From NCBI GenBank assembly GCA_004561445.1, contig SFVX01000001.1:310001-374000 (forward strand): a stretch of DNA of 64,000 nucleotides, written 5' to 3'. A program made the translations under genes and the position numbers. Shown here in pieces: positions 50,942 through 58,668 of this stretch. The notes beneath the pieces are model-generated. The model did not search any database and had not been told where the DNA came from. It saw nothing but the letters and a program-made list of their open reading frames with translations. Source of the stretch: a bacterium. Lineage in GTDB: Bacteria; Patescibacteriota; Saccharimonadia; Saccharimonadales; Saccharimonadaceae. Every line of letters starts with the position of its first letter. The stretch's first letter is position 1.

Positions 50942-53638
50942 TTAGTCGAGGTCGATGCCGAGCATCTTGCGGACTTCTGGGTTCATAGTAGCACGCTGCG
51001 AGGTTGCAGATTGCTTGTTGAGGGCGGTGCGCTGGTGTTCGAAGATCTCATAGAATTCGCGACTGACGACAGAACCTTCGGCGGTCGTAACGGTATCGCC
51101 AGGATTAACATACTGCAAGAATCCATCAAGAGCTTTCATAGTGCCACTCTTTGAGGTAACGAGCTGACCAGCTGACATATCTTTGAGATAGCTAATAACG
51201 TTGTCTTTAATAGCGTCACGGTTGTTATTAAAGAATGCAATCTCTTGAGCATTAGCGGTGCCAGCTTGGATTTTATCTAAACCACCAGTGAGTAAGGAGT
51301 TGATAGTAGCAAGTGTTTCACCATCGACGGTACCGGAAGCGGCAGTTGAGCGGATCTGTTTCATGGATAGACCAAGGTTGTGTGGATCGCTAATAAGACC
51401 CTGGACGCGAAGATCTTGGATAGATTTCCAGAAGGTGCGGTCTTGGGTTTTACCAATGCCTGGATCACCGATGTTTGGAATAAGCGTATCGATTCTTACT
51501 TTCGCAGCGGCGTTAGCGTCAATATCGCCAGCGAGTGGGGTGCCTTTAATATAGTCGGAAAGATTGACGTAGGCTTCGATACTTTTCCCTGCTCCGTTCA
51601 TACCACGGCGCATCATTAAGGCTTTACTCCATGACCATAGCAAGGCGTCGTCTTTCTTCATAGTAATAAGAGTATCGGCGAGTTGCTTTTGGACGCGAAT
51701 ATCGTTGGAAATATCGCCAGAGTGTTTGACGAGGACATTTGTAATAGCATCGTAGTCGCCGCGTTTTGCCATAACTTCGACGGCGGCGGTCATAGAGTTG
51801 TAATCTTTAGTCTGGAAGGATTTTTCGAGGTTTTTGCTAATTTCTGGACCAGCAAGCATATCGTTGTAAAGCTCGGAGTACATACTCTTACTCTCAGCGT
51901 CGGCTTTGCGTTTGGCGGCAATGGCATCAGAAAGTACAGCGTTCATGGCGCGGCTAGTAGTGTTTTGATAGGCCTCACGCTGAGCGTCGGTCATATTAGC
52001 GACGGCCGCAGCATCTTGATGTTGATAGTTGAAGCTCTTTGCGACTTGGCGACTAAGTTCAGAGTCGGCATCTTGGAGACCGGTTTGAATGGTATCGGCG
52101 CGACGTTTGAGGTTTTCCATATTAACGACACGCTGGCGACTGGCGTTGATGGCGCTTTGAGCGATAGCTTTACTATAACCAGCATTTATGGCATCTACGC
52201 GAGCTGCATCGCGAGAGCGGATGTGCGCAGTATCATTTTTGTCGTAACCTTCATCCATGTCGGTATTGAATTTAGTAATTATCTCTCCAGCGTTCATGCG
52301 AAGTTGAGCGTTGTTGTAGTAGCGCAAACCACGATTATTGAGCTGACCTTTGGAATTGTAGTGGCTTTGACGATGTTTGGCATTTGCTCTATCGTCGGCG
52401 GTTTTCTGCGCATCAGCAAGATCATTGGCGCGGTTAACATTGCGCTGATTGAGATATTGAGCGAGGCGGGTGCTTGGGCGGTAGCTAGTGCTACTAAGCT
52501 GGCGAGCCTTGGCAAGACGACGATTTTCAGCGGAAATACCACGAAGGCGAGTATCGGCTGGTCTGGCGGCACGGTGGACCATGCCGTCAATGCGGCCAAG
52601 GACGGTACCGCTCATACGTAGTAGCGGAATAGACATAAATAGAGGTAGGACCATAACGGCAACGCCAAGAACGACGCCAAGCCAGTTGGTGGCAGAAGTA
52701 ATCATAACAAGGCCGGCGAGATTAGAAGCGCCGTAAAGGATGCTAAACATTGGATAAAAGACTAACATGCTAATAAAAAGGCTAGTCCATTTTTTGAACC
52801 ATTTCTCGGTGTTTGGCAAGAGATAGGCGACGAATGCGAGTGGCGAGATCATGACGAGTAAAAGAATGAGGGCTTGACGAGCAGCCATAGTGATGAGTGC
52901 AGAAATAATGGCGAGTGCGCCAGATAGAATAATAGGAATAAGTAGCCAAATAAGACCGGTGAAGCCACCGGTGATAGCGAGTGCACCAATAGTGCCAGCT
53001 GTGCCGATACCGAGAATCGTAGCGACGATTCCAGCGACGGATGTGCTAGCAGCGGCATCACTGACGGAGCCGTTAGCAAGTGCATTTTCGCCGATAGCAT
53101 CAAAGATAGATCTAAAACCGCCACCCACGATGTTACTGAGATCGACGGCAATAGCACAAATAATATAGCTTAGATTGAGAAGGATAGCGGCAATAATAAG
53201 TCGCGGGAGCATGCGCTTGATACCGTAATTACTAATCCCCACCCCAGTCATCTGGGAGTAGATAATGATAATAAAGACGATAATGAAAGCAATGTTGGCG
53301 AGATTACGGAGATATTCCCAGACAACATGAATTGGGGCGTCCTGCTCCATCGAAACTGGTTCGACATTAATAAGCTCGTTTAGAATACCATAAGCGCCAT
53401 CGATGATATTGGCAAGGAAAGAAGTTCCTGGGCAGACAAGCCAGCCAATACCACCAACTTCGTCATAACAGGTAGTTTGTTCTTGATTCTCTTCTTCGGT
53501 TTGTTCTTCTTCGGAAGTATCAGGAGTGGGATTAGTATCGTTATCTGATGGGACGGCAAAAACTGGACCGCTGATTAGGAAGAGGCTGAATGCGGCCGCG
53601 AGCAGTATTATACCTAAGCGTTTTAGATACTTACCCAT
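50942..53638 (-). CDS. VirB6/TrbL-like polytopic channel protein with long helical C-terminal region
   Basis: 898 residues from the chosen start. A signal-type N-terminus (to AVFA/VPS about residue 30), a Thr/Glu-rich linker, a Cys pair (CYDEVGGIGWLVCPG), then about seven TM segments between 100 and 370 with a GGG-rich VirB6/TrbL-like core. The last 500 residues are hydrophilic, strongly helical, rich in Ala, Asn and Arg, and cytosolic or luminal. I start at 53638 (MGKYLKRLG); an upstream in-frame ATG at 53677 falls in the -35 box. Inner membrane channel of the type IV machine. Confidence 0.82.
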   Translation of the reverse strand: MGKYLKRLGIILLAAAFSLFLISGPVFAVPSDNDTNPTPDTSEEEQTEEENQEQTTCYDEVGGIGWLVCPGTSFLANIIDGAYGILNELINVEPVSMEQDAPIHVVWEYLRNLANIAFIIVFIIIIYSQMTGVGISNYGIKRMLPRLIIAAILLNLSYIICAIAVDLSNIVGGGFRSIFDAIGENALANGSVSDAAASTSVAGIVATILGIGTAGTIGALAITGGFTGLIWLLIPIILSGALAIISALITMAARQALILLLVMISPLAFVAYLLPNTEKWFKKWTSLFISMLVFYPMFSILYGASNLAGLVMITSATNWLGVVLGVAVMVLPLFMSIPLLRMSGTVLGRIDGMVHRAARPADTRLRGISAENRRLAKARQLSSTSYRPSTRLAQYLNQRNVNRANDLADAQKTADDRANAKHRQSHYNSKGQLNNRGLRYYNNAQLRMNAGEIITKFNTDMDEGYDKNDTAHIRSRDAARVDAINAGYSKAIAQSAINASRQRVVNMENLKRRADTIQTGLQDADSELSRQVAKSFNYQHQDAAAVANMTDAQREAYQNTTSRAMNAVLSDAIAAKRKADAESKSMYSELYNDMLAGPEISKNLEKSFQTKDYNSMTAAVEVMAKRGDYDAITNVLVKHSGDISNDIRVQKQLADTLITMKKDDALLWSWSKALMMRRGMNGAGKSIEAYVNLSDYIKGTPLAGDIDANAAAKVRIDTLIPNIGDPGIGKTQDRTFWKSIQDLRVQGLISDPHNLGLSMKQIRSTAASGTVDGETLATINSLLTGGLDKIQAGTANAQEIAFFNNNRDAIKDNVISYLKDMSAGQLVTSKSGTMKALDGFLQYVNPGDTVTTAEGSVVSREFYEIFEHQRTALNKQSATSQRATMNPEVRKMLGIDLD

Positions 53639-53648
53639 AGCATTTCTA

Positions 53649-53677
53649 ATTATATCACACATAAGCTTTTTTGTCAA
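53649..53677 (-). promoter_or_regulatory. promoter of the virB6-prgI-virB4 operon
   Basis: Minus strand TTGACA (plus-strand 53672-53677), 17-bp spacer, TATAAT (53649-53654), both perfect. The ATG lies 10 nt downstream, so the leader is only a few bases. Confidence 0.85.
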
Positions 53678-53732
53678 TAATATTTAAGGGGTCAAGGATA
53701 GAATGCTTAATATTATATATAATTTTAGGATT

Positions 53733-53760
53733 TTGAGTGAGAGGGTTTCTGTTATATAAT
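53733..53760 (+). promoter_or_regulatory. promoter of the pilin operon
   Basis: TTGAGT (53733-53738), 16-bp spacer, TATAAT (53755-53760). A leader of about 22 nt with AGAGGA precedes the first pilin. It faces away from the virB6 promoter. Confidence 0.75.
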
Positions 53761-53788
53761 ATAAGCAACTGAAATAACAGAGGAAAAA

Positions 53789-54229
53789 ATGCGCAACAAA
53801 ATGAACAAATACTTAAAAATCGCTGCGATTGCTGTTTTTGTGGTGTTGGCGGCTGGTTTTGTGACGACCGTAGCGACGAGTCCGGCGATGGCGGAATGTG
53901 AGACGGCGGTTTTGCCCGATGAATGGTGCGATGGCAACAATGATATTATGGATGTCGTAAAATTTGTGGTCGGCATGCTAGCTGGTGGTGTCACTTTTAT
54001 TGGCATTGTTGGTATCGTTATATGTGGCGTAATGTATCTTACGGCGCGCGACAATGAGGCACAGGTTGCAAAGGCGAAGAAGCGTTTGATAGATGTAATT
54101 ATTGGTGTGGTGATTTGGGTATTATTTGCGTTTGGAGCGAATGGTATTTTGACGCTTTTGGTGCCAAAGGCGGAAGGAGTTGAAATTACTGAAATGCAAA
54201 CTCAGATAATAGATAAGGAAATTGCGTGA
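53789..54229 (+). CDS. VirB2/TrbC-like pilin 1 (divergent)
   Basis: 146 residues. A signal peptide (about 10-34, ending near SPAMA), a short Cys-containing outer segment (ECETAVLPDEWCDG), a TM (about 57-82), a cytosolic loop AKAKKRLIDV, and a second TM (about 105-125), then an extra C-terminal tail of about 25 residues. The two-helix hairpin with a basic loop matches VirB2/TrbC pilins, but the GDPxK motif shared by the other copies is replaced by ARDNEAQ. It may be a minor or basal subunit. Confidence 0.78.
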   Translation: MRNKMNKYLKIAAIAVFVVLAAGFVTTVATSPAMAECETAVLPDEWCDGNNDIMDVVKFVVGMLAGGVTFIGIVGIVICGVMYLTARDNEAQVAKAKKRLIDVIIGVVIWVLFAFGANGILTLLVPKAEGVEITEMQTQIIDKEIA

Positions 54230-54891
54230 TGAAAAAAGTTTTAATCGCTTTTGTAATGCTTTGCTCCGTGATGCTTGGCTTGGTTATGCCTACGAACCAA
54301 GCGGCGGCTTTTAATACGAATTGTACTACGAGGTTCTTGGGTTTACCGGCCTGGTATGATGGATTGGTTAATACGAGTACCTGCGAGATAGAAAGCCCGG
54401 CAAAAGATGAAGCTAAGCTTAGGCAGTTTATCTGGACGGTGGTTGCGAATATTATGGCGCTCGTGATGGGTGTGGTTGGATATCTAGCAATCGCATTTGT
54501 GATATTTGGTGGTTTTCAGTATTTGACGTCTTCTGGTGATCCTGGAAGAGCCGCCAAAGGTAAGAAAACGATTACAAATGCGCTTATTGGTACAGTGATT
54601 TGTTTGTTAGCTTCAGCGGTTTCGAGTGCAATTTCTGGTATTATAAGGGGCGCTACGAATGGTACGGGCACCGCTGGGCAATTCTTTGCTAATCTGTTAA
54701 ATACTGTGTTTGTTTGGGCGGGAATTTTGTGCGTTATAATGATTGTGATTGCTGGCATAGAGTATGCGATTAGTATTGGCAATCCAGGCAAAGTTTCGAA
54801 AGCTAAGAACACGATTATGTATGCTGCGATTGGACTTGTAATTATTATTGCTGCAGCTGCGATTGTTAACTTTGTAGTAGGAGCTGTTTAG
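54229..54891 (+). CDS. VirB2/TrbC-like double pilin 2
   Basis: 220 residues. A signal peptide (about 1-25), a Cys pair segment, then two complete pilin units in one chain: TM - GGFQYLTSSGDPGRAAKGKK - TM (about 65-130), and TM - AGIEYAISIGNPGKVSKAKN - TM (about 150-220). The internal repeat indicates fusion or duplication of pilin genes. The start is ATG 54229, sharing the stop of pilin 1 (TGATG); a GTG lies one codon upstream. Confidence 0.8.
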   Translation: MKKVLIAFVMLCSVMLGLVMPTNQAAAFNTNCTTRFLGLPAWYDGLVNTSTCEIESPAKDEAKLRQFIWTVVANIMALVMGVVGYLAIAFVIFGGFQYLTSSGDPGRAAKGKKTITNALIGTVICLLASAVSSAISGIIRGATNGTGTAGQFFANLLNTVFVWAGILCVIMIVIAGIEYAISIGNPGKVSKAKNTIMYAAIGLVIIIAAAAIVNFVVGAV

Positions 54892-55269
54892 ATGAAGAAG
54901 GTATTTTTAGTAATTGCGATATTATTGTCTGGTTTTATGGTAATTAATATGCCAGTGAAAATTTATGCAAAAGACTGTGGGGGTGTCCAAGTTGCAGACA
55001 AGGCTAATTGCCCTGGTGAGTTTACGGTTCCTGGTGATGGAGAAGGGTCACTTAAGAATTCCGTTCAAAAAGCCCTGAGTGCTATTTTTGGGATTCTTGG
55101 TATTATCGCGGCAGTAGTAATTATTATTGCGGGCGTTCAGTATATGATTTCGGCGGGCGATCCGGGAAAAGTTGCAACTGCAAAAAAGGCAATTCTCTAT
55201 GCGATTATCGGACTTATCGTATCTTTGTCGGCGTATGCTATAACAAACTTTATTTTGGGAGCATTATAA
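54892..55269 (+). CDS. VirB2/TrbC-like pilin 3
   Basis: 125 residues. A signal peptide (about 1-25), a Cys-containing outer part (DCGGVQVADKANCPG), TM, the conserved loop QYMISAGDPGKVATAKKAIL and a second TM to the C-terminus. Begins directly after the pilin 2 stop, so it is in the same operon. Confidence 0.85.
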   Translation: MKKVFLVIAILLSGFMVINMPVKIYAKDCGGVQVADKANCPGEFTVPGDGEGSLKNSVQKALSAIFGILGIIAAVVIIIAGVQYMISAGDPGKVATAKKAILYAIIGLIVSLSAYAITNFILGAL

Positions 55270-55273
55270 ATAA

Positions 55274-55573
55274 ATGAATTTATATAAGATAATAGGTTTA
55301 GGCATTAAAGACCAGGTTACTGGTGCGGCGAATGGCACTACGGCTCAATCTATTGTTGGCAATGTAGTGAAGGCGGTTCTTGGCATTGCTGGCGTAATTG
55401 CAGTAGTAGTAATTATCATTGGTGGTGTCTTTTATATGACGGCGCAAGGTGATCCGGGAAAAATTACAAAGGCCAAGAACTGTATCTTCGGTGGCGTGAT
55501 TGGGCTCGTGATTTGTTTGTTAGCTTTTGCGATTGTAACTTTTGCGATGAATGCCTTTGCAGGAAATATATAA
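55274..55573 (+). CDS. VirB2/TrbC-like pilin 4 (no signal peptide)
   Basis: 99 residues, the shortest. No clear signal peptide: MNLYKIIGLGIKDQVTGAAN leads straight into the first TM, then FYMTAQGDPGKITKAKNCIF and a second TM. It may insert without cleavage, as some TrbC-like proteins do. 4 bp after pilin 3. Confidence 0.8.
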   Translation: MNLYKIIGLGIKDQVTGAANGTTAQSIVGNVVKAVLGIAGVIAVVVIIIGGVFYMTAQGDPGKITKAKNCIFGGVIGLVICLLAFAIVTFAMNAFAGNI

Positions 55574-55577
55574 TCTA

Positions 55578-55605
55578 TCGACAAAAGCTGAAGTTATGGT
55601 AAAAT
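55578..55605 (+). promoter_or_regulatory. internal promoter for pilin 5
   Basis: TCGACA (55578-55583), 16-bp spacer, TAAAAT (55600-55605). A leader of about 30 nt ends in AAAAGGAGAAAAA before the ATG, a strong ribosome binding site. Confidence 0.65.
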
Positions 55606-55642
55606 TAAACTAAAGTTCTTTGGAATTAAAAAAGGAGAAAAA

Positions 55643-56146
55643 ATGAACAAACTAAATAAAATCTTGAAAGCTGGTGTCTTTGCGGCTTTCTTGGCGGCTG
55701 TGATTGCTGGTCCAGTAATGGCAGCAGATTACTCTTGTATTACTGGTGGTACTGGTAAGTATCCAAACCTTTCTACTAGCGGTGGCGCCGGTACGGAATA
55801 TCCAAACAAATGTGTCACGATTAATGACGGTGGTAATTATATTACTATCTATGGTAAAGACGCGGGCGCATGTGCACAGGCCGGTTCTCTTACTAGTGAT
55901 CCAGATGCTTGTAATAGCCAAGATTTGAATGAGATTATTCATACAATTATTAATACCGTAATCTTTGTAGTCGGTATGCTCGCCGTAATTATGATTATTC
56001 TTGGTGGTGTTAACTATGCAACTTCTCAGGGTGATCCAAACAAGGTTAATAAAGCTAAGAGTACTATTATGTATGGTATTATCGGTCTTGTGATTTGTCT
56101 CTTGGCGTTTGCAATTGTGAACTTCGTCCTTCAAGCTTTGGCTTAA
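55643..56146 (+). CDS. VirB2/TrbC-like pilin 5 (candidate major pilin)
   Basis: 167 residues. A signal peptide ending AMAADY (about 28), an outer segment of about 60 residues with several Cys and Gly/Thr/Asn-rich text, then TM, NYATSQGDPNKVNKAKSTIM and a second TM. It has its own promoter, a strong ribosome binding site and its own terminator. Codon choice favours GGT, ATT, CTT and AAC more than in pilins 1-4, which fits high expression. The long outer domain could be surface-exposed on a pilus. Confidence 0.87.
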   Translation: MNKLNKILKAGVFAAFLAAVIAGPVMAADYSCITGGTGKYPNLSTSGGAGTEYPNKCVTINDGGNYITIYGKDAGACAQAGSLTSDPDACNSQDLNEIIHTIINTVIFVVGMLAVIMIILGGVNYATSQGDPNKVNKAKSTIMYGIIGLVICLLAFAIVNFVLQALA

Positions 56147-56162
56147 AGATAAGCGATTAATA

Positions 56163-56192
56163 AATACCCTGCTCTATTGCGGGGTATTTTTA
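56163..56192 (+). terminator. rho-independent terminator after pilin 5
   Basis: AATACCC/GGGTATT stem with about 13-nt loop and a TTTTTAT tail. Confidence 0.75.
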
Positions 56193-56237
56193 TATGCTTA
56201 ATATTATGTTAAAATATCTTTAGACAAAGGAGAAAAA

Positions 56238-56615
56238 ATGAAAGAAGTAATTAAAAAGATTGGTCTTGGAATCGCGAGCGTAGCGATGGTTGCTTGCGGT
56301 ATGACTGCAATTGCGCCGAGTGTATATGCAAGCCCAGTTACTGAGGCTCAAGGTGGCGTATCTGATATTACGCCAGCTGGCACAAATACAGACTTGATGG
56401 ATATTATTAAGACTATCCTCAATACCGTCTTTGTAGTTGTAGGTATTGTAGCGGTTGTTATGATTATCCTTGGTGGTATTAATTATGCAACTTCTCAGGG
56501 TGATCCTGGAAAGGCCTCAAAGGCTAAGAATACGATTATGTATGCGATTATTGGTCTAGTCGTTACTCTACTTGCCTTTGCGGTTGTAAACTTTGTATTA
56601 AGCGCACTTGCCTAG
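56238..56615 (+). CDS. VirB2/TrbC-like pilin 6 (candidate major pilin)
   Basis: 125 residues. A signal peptide ending near VYASPV (about 32), a short outer segment without Cys, TM, NYATSQGDPGKASKAKNTIM and a second TM. Very similar to pilin 5 over the C-terminal 70 residues. It has a TAAAAT box upstream, a strong AAAGGAGAAAAA site and a strong terminator, so it is an independent unit. Confidence 0.88.
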   Translation: MKEVIKKIGLGIASVAMVACGMTAIAPSVYASPVTEAQGGVSDITPAGTNTDLMDIIKTILNTVFVVVGIVAVVMIILGGINYATSQGDPGKASKAKNTIMYAIIGLVVTLLAFAVVNFVLSALA

Positions 56616-56630
56616 GGGAAAATGATTTTA

Positions 56631-56663
56631 AAAATATCTCACCAACTTGGTGAGATATTTTTT
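56631..56663 (+). terminator. strong rho-independent terminator after pilin 6
   Basis: AAATATCTCACC/GGTGAGATATTT perfect stem with a 5-nt loop and T6 tail. Confidence 0.92.
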
Positions 56664-56713
56664 AGGTGAGTGCTTTAGGGCTTTGTATTTAGAATCTTTG
56701 AACTGTGAACTAA

Positions 56714-56742
56714 AATATCTCCGCAGGATATGCGGAGATATT
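56714..56742 (-). terminator. terminator of hsp20
   Basis: AATATCTCCGCA/TGCGGAGATATT, a perfect 12-bp stem with 5-nt loop and a short T run on the minus strand. Confidence 0.8.
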
Positions 56743-56745
56743 GGA

Positions 56746-57258
56746 TTAGTTGACGAGAATGCGTTTTTTTGCTTCGGTCTTCTCTTTTTCGAAGGAGACG
56801 GTAAGGACGCCATCCTTAAGGACTGCTTCGACGCCATCTTCTTTGACCTGAACTGGTAAAGCGATAGTGCGGCTAAATTCGCCCCAGTAGCATTCTTGAA
56901 TGTGCCATTGAACGACTTTATCGTCTTCGCTGCCGCTAAGAACGCCAGAGATGGTTAAGATATTGTCTGAGATAGAAACATCGAGATCTTTGCGTTCAAT
57001 ACCTGCGGTGCGGGCTTTGATGATAAGTTTGTCTGCAGTTTCATAGACGTCAACAGCGAGCTGACCTGGGATATCCTCGTCTTCATCCCAATCGTCGTCA
57101 GCGACTTCTTCTTCGTAGATTTGCTCTGTGACTGCGTTTTGAGTGTCGACAGGAGTATCCACCGGTTCCTCTTCGACTAACATGTCGCCACTATTGTCAT
57201 CCATGAAGGCAGCGGCGAGCTCGTCATCTAAGCTCATCTCGTCTTGTTTTCGAGCCAT
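56746..57258 (-). CDS. small heat shock protein Hsp20 with acidic N-terminal extension
   Basis: 170 residues. An acidic N-terminus (about 1-65: DDELAAAFMDDNSG and DDDWDEDEDIPG), then the alpha-crystallin domain with VDVYETADKLIIKARTAGIE, ILTISGVLSG, ECYWGEFSRTIALP and DGVLTVSFEKE. The final IxI-like motif is RILVN. ATP-independent holdase. The acidic extension is longer than in most bacterial Hsp20 proteins. Confidence 0.92.
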   Translation of the reverse strand: MARKQDEMSLDDELAAAFMDDNSGDMLVEEEPVDTPVDTQNAVTEQIYEEEVADDDWDEDEDIPGQLAVDVYETADKLIIKARTAGIERKDLDVSISDNILTISGVLSGSEDDKVVQWHIQECYWGEFSRTIALPVQVKEDGVEAVLKDGVLTVSFEKEKTEAKKRILVN

Positions 57259-57297
57259 AATAAATATTTTCCTCCACTATTTACACTCTTAAGCTTT

Positions 57298-57326
57298 ATT
57301 ATAGAGAGCGTTTCTAATAAAATCAA
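57298..57326 (-). promoter_or_regulatory. promoter of hsp20
   Basis: Minus strand TTGATT (plus-strand 57321-57326), 17-bp spacer, TATAAT (57298-57303), followed by a leader of about 35 nt with GGAGGAAAA. No CIRCE is present, unlike groES. Confidence 0.75.
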
Positions 57327-57356
57327 GAAAAAAGAGGAGGTGTTGTAAAAAATACA

Positions 57357-58007
57357 ATGAATATTAGTCTGGCGGAGTTGTTTTGTCCTCACCACTGTAT
57401 TTCTTGCGGTAAAATTGGCGGAATTTTGTGTGAGTGTTGTAAAAAATACATTTTAGATGAACGAAAGCTGAATTGTCTAAAATGTGGTGCGGAATTAATA
57501 CATGAAAAATGCGTAAGATGCGACGCATTGCCCTGTTTGCAATTTTATGTAGGAAAGCGTAAGGGTGCACTTAAGAGTTTAATTAATAATTATAAATATA
57601 ATTCGGTGCGAGCGTGCGGAGATGTACTAGCAGAGCTGTTGGCGGAATGTATTAATATCGAGTCAGCGGTTGTCGTTCCCCTGCCAACGATAGGAAAGCA
57701 TGTGCGGGAGCGTGGCTTTGACCATACAAAGTTGTTGGCACGGAAATTAGTAAGACTAAAAGAATGAAAATATGAATGCGTGATAGAGCGCGCAAATAAT
57801 ACAGTGCAGGTGGGTGCATCGAACGAAAAGCGCAAAGTACAGGCGAAGGAAGCGTATATTGTGAGACAAAAACTCGATCCGCTTAAAACATATATACTAC
57901 TTGATGACGTTTGGACGACGGGCAGTAGTATGATGGCGGCATATGAAAAAATCTTCCAGGCGGGGGCCCGGAAGATTGTGATCGCAGTAATTGCTAAGAG
58001 TGGATAA
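57357..58007 (+). pseudogene. comFC: ComF-family phosphoribosyltransferase-like gene interrupted by an in-frame UGA
   Basis: Two parts of one ComF protein in the same reading frame, split only by TGA at 57765-57767. Part 1 (136 residues): zinc-finger Cys (CPHHCISCGKIGG, CECC, CLKCGAELIHEKCVRC) and VVPLPTIGKHVRERGFDHTK. Part 2 (from about 57768): IERANNTVQVGASNEKRKVQ and the PRPP motif ILLDDVWTTGSSM. With one sense codon at the stop it would be a normal protein of about 216 residues. ComF helps natural DNA uptake. It may be a nonsense mutation, a sequencing error or read-through. GAGGAGG precedes the ATG. Confidence 0.85.
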
Positions 58008-58009
58008 GA

Positions 58010-58411
58010 TTAAGCGGTAGTTCCACCAACAGCATTGATGACAAAGTTTACGATGGCGTAAGCTAGCAAGGCGATGATGAGGCCGATAATCGCGTACATG
58101 ATGGTGTTTTTGGCGTCGGTAACTTTGGAGCTGTTGCCGCCGGAAATAACGTAACGGAAGCCGCCATAGATAAGCATGATAACAGAAATGATACCAACAG
58201 CGTAAAGAATAGTGTTTACAATCTGAGTAAAGACGCCGTTGACGCCGATAAGTTCGGCTGGCATACCGTTGCCACGAGCCATCTCTGCTCCGGCCTGGGC
58301 TGGATTTTTGAGATCGGCCATACCGCTAGCCATTACACGTCCAGCAAATAGTACGACGGCGGTGCTGGCGCCGGTGAGGATTTGGCTGGTTTTGACAATA
58401 AGTTTCTTCAT
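58010..58411 (-). CDS. VirB2/TrbC-like pilin 7 (opposite strand)
   Basis: 133 residues. A signal/TM segment (about 8-30), a short outer part (ADLKNPAQAGAEMARGNGMP), TM, RYVISGGNSSKVTDAKNTIM and a second TM ending NAVGGTTA. The loop has GNSSK in place of GDPxK. It is the only copy on the minus strand and lies beyond hsp20 and comF, with its own strong promoter, which suggests separate regulation. Confidence 0.85.
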   Translation of the reverse strand: MKKLIVKTSQILTGASTAVVLFAGRVMASGMADLKNPAQAGAEMARGNGMPAELIGVNGVFTQIVNTILYAVGIISVIMLIYGGFRYVISGGNSSKVTDAKNTIMYAIIGLIIALLAYAIVNFVINAVGGTTA

Positions 58412-58441
58412 ATTTGATTAATCTTATCCTTTAATTAAAAT

Positions 58442-58470
58442 AATTATACATTATTATAAAATAATTGACA
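58442..58470 (-). promoter_or_regulatory. promoter of pilin 7
   Basis: Minus strand TTGTCA (plus-strand 58465-58470), 17-bp spacer, TATAAT (58442-58447), about 30 nt before the ATG. Confidence 0.75.
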
Positions 58471-58502
58471 AATTACTGAATGCTAGTCAGTGGGCGGATT
58501 TT

Positions 58503-58511
58503 GTGCTAAAA
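58503..58511 (+). promoter_or_regulatory. extended -10 of tRNA-Ser
   Basis: TGCTAAAAT ending 9 bp before the tRNA; no good -35. Confidence 0.5.
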
Positions 58512-58520
58512 TAAGAGTAT

Positions 58521-58613
58521 TGGAGGGTTACCCAAGTGGCTGAAGGGGACGGTTTGCTAAATCGTTAGACTGGCGAAAGCTGGTGCGAGAGTTCGAATCT
58601 CTCACCCTCCGCC
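58521..58613 (+). tRNA. tRNA-Ser (anticodon GCT)
   Basis: A 7-bp acceptor stem (58521-58527 with 58603-58609), discriminator G610 and encoded CCA (58611-58613). The anticodon loop TTGCTAAA has GCT; a long variable arm (CTGGCGAAAGCTGG region) and TTCGAATC in the T loop fit a class II tRNA-Ser. Confidence 0.95.
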
Positions 58614-58668
58614 AAAAGATGCGCAGGAAACTGGGCATTTTTTGATGGTTTTAGTATATAATTTAAGT

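Noticed and set aside
51683..52621. 312-codon open frame opposite the VirB6-like gene
   Set aside because: Arises from Ala/Arg-rich codons on the other strand; no start signals and no recognised domain.
57357..58007. Recoding of UGA as glycine or tryptophan
   Set aside because: Many genes here end in TGA with tight overlaps to the next start, so UGA is a stop; one interrupted gene is better explained by mutation or error.
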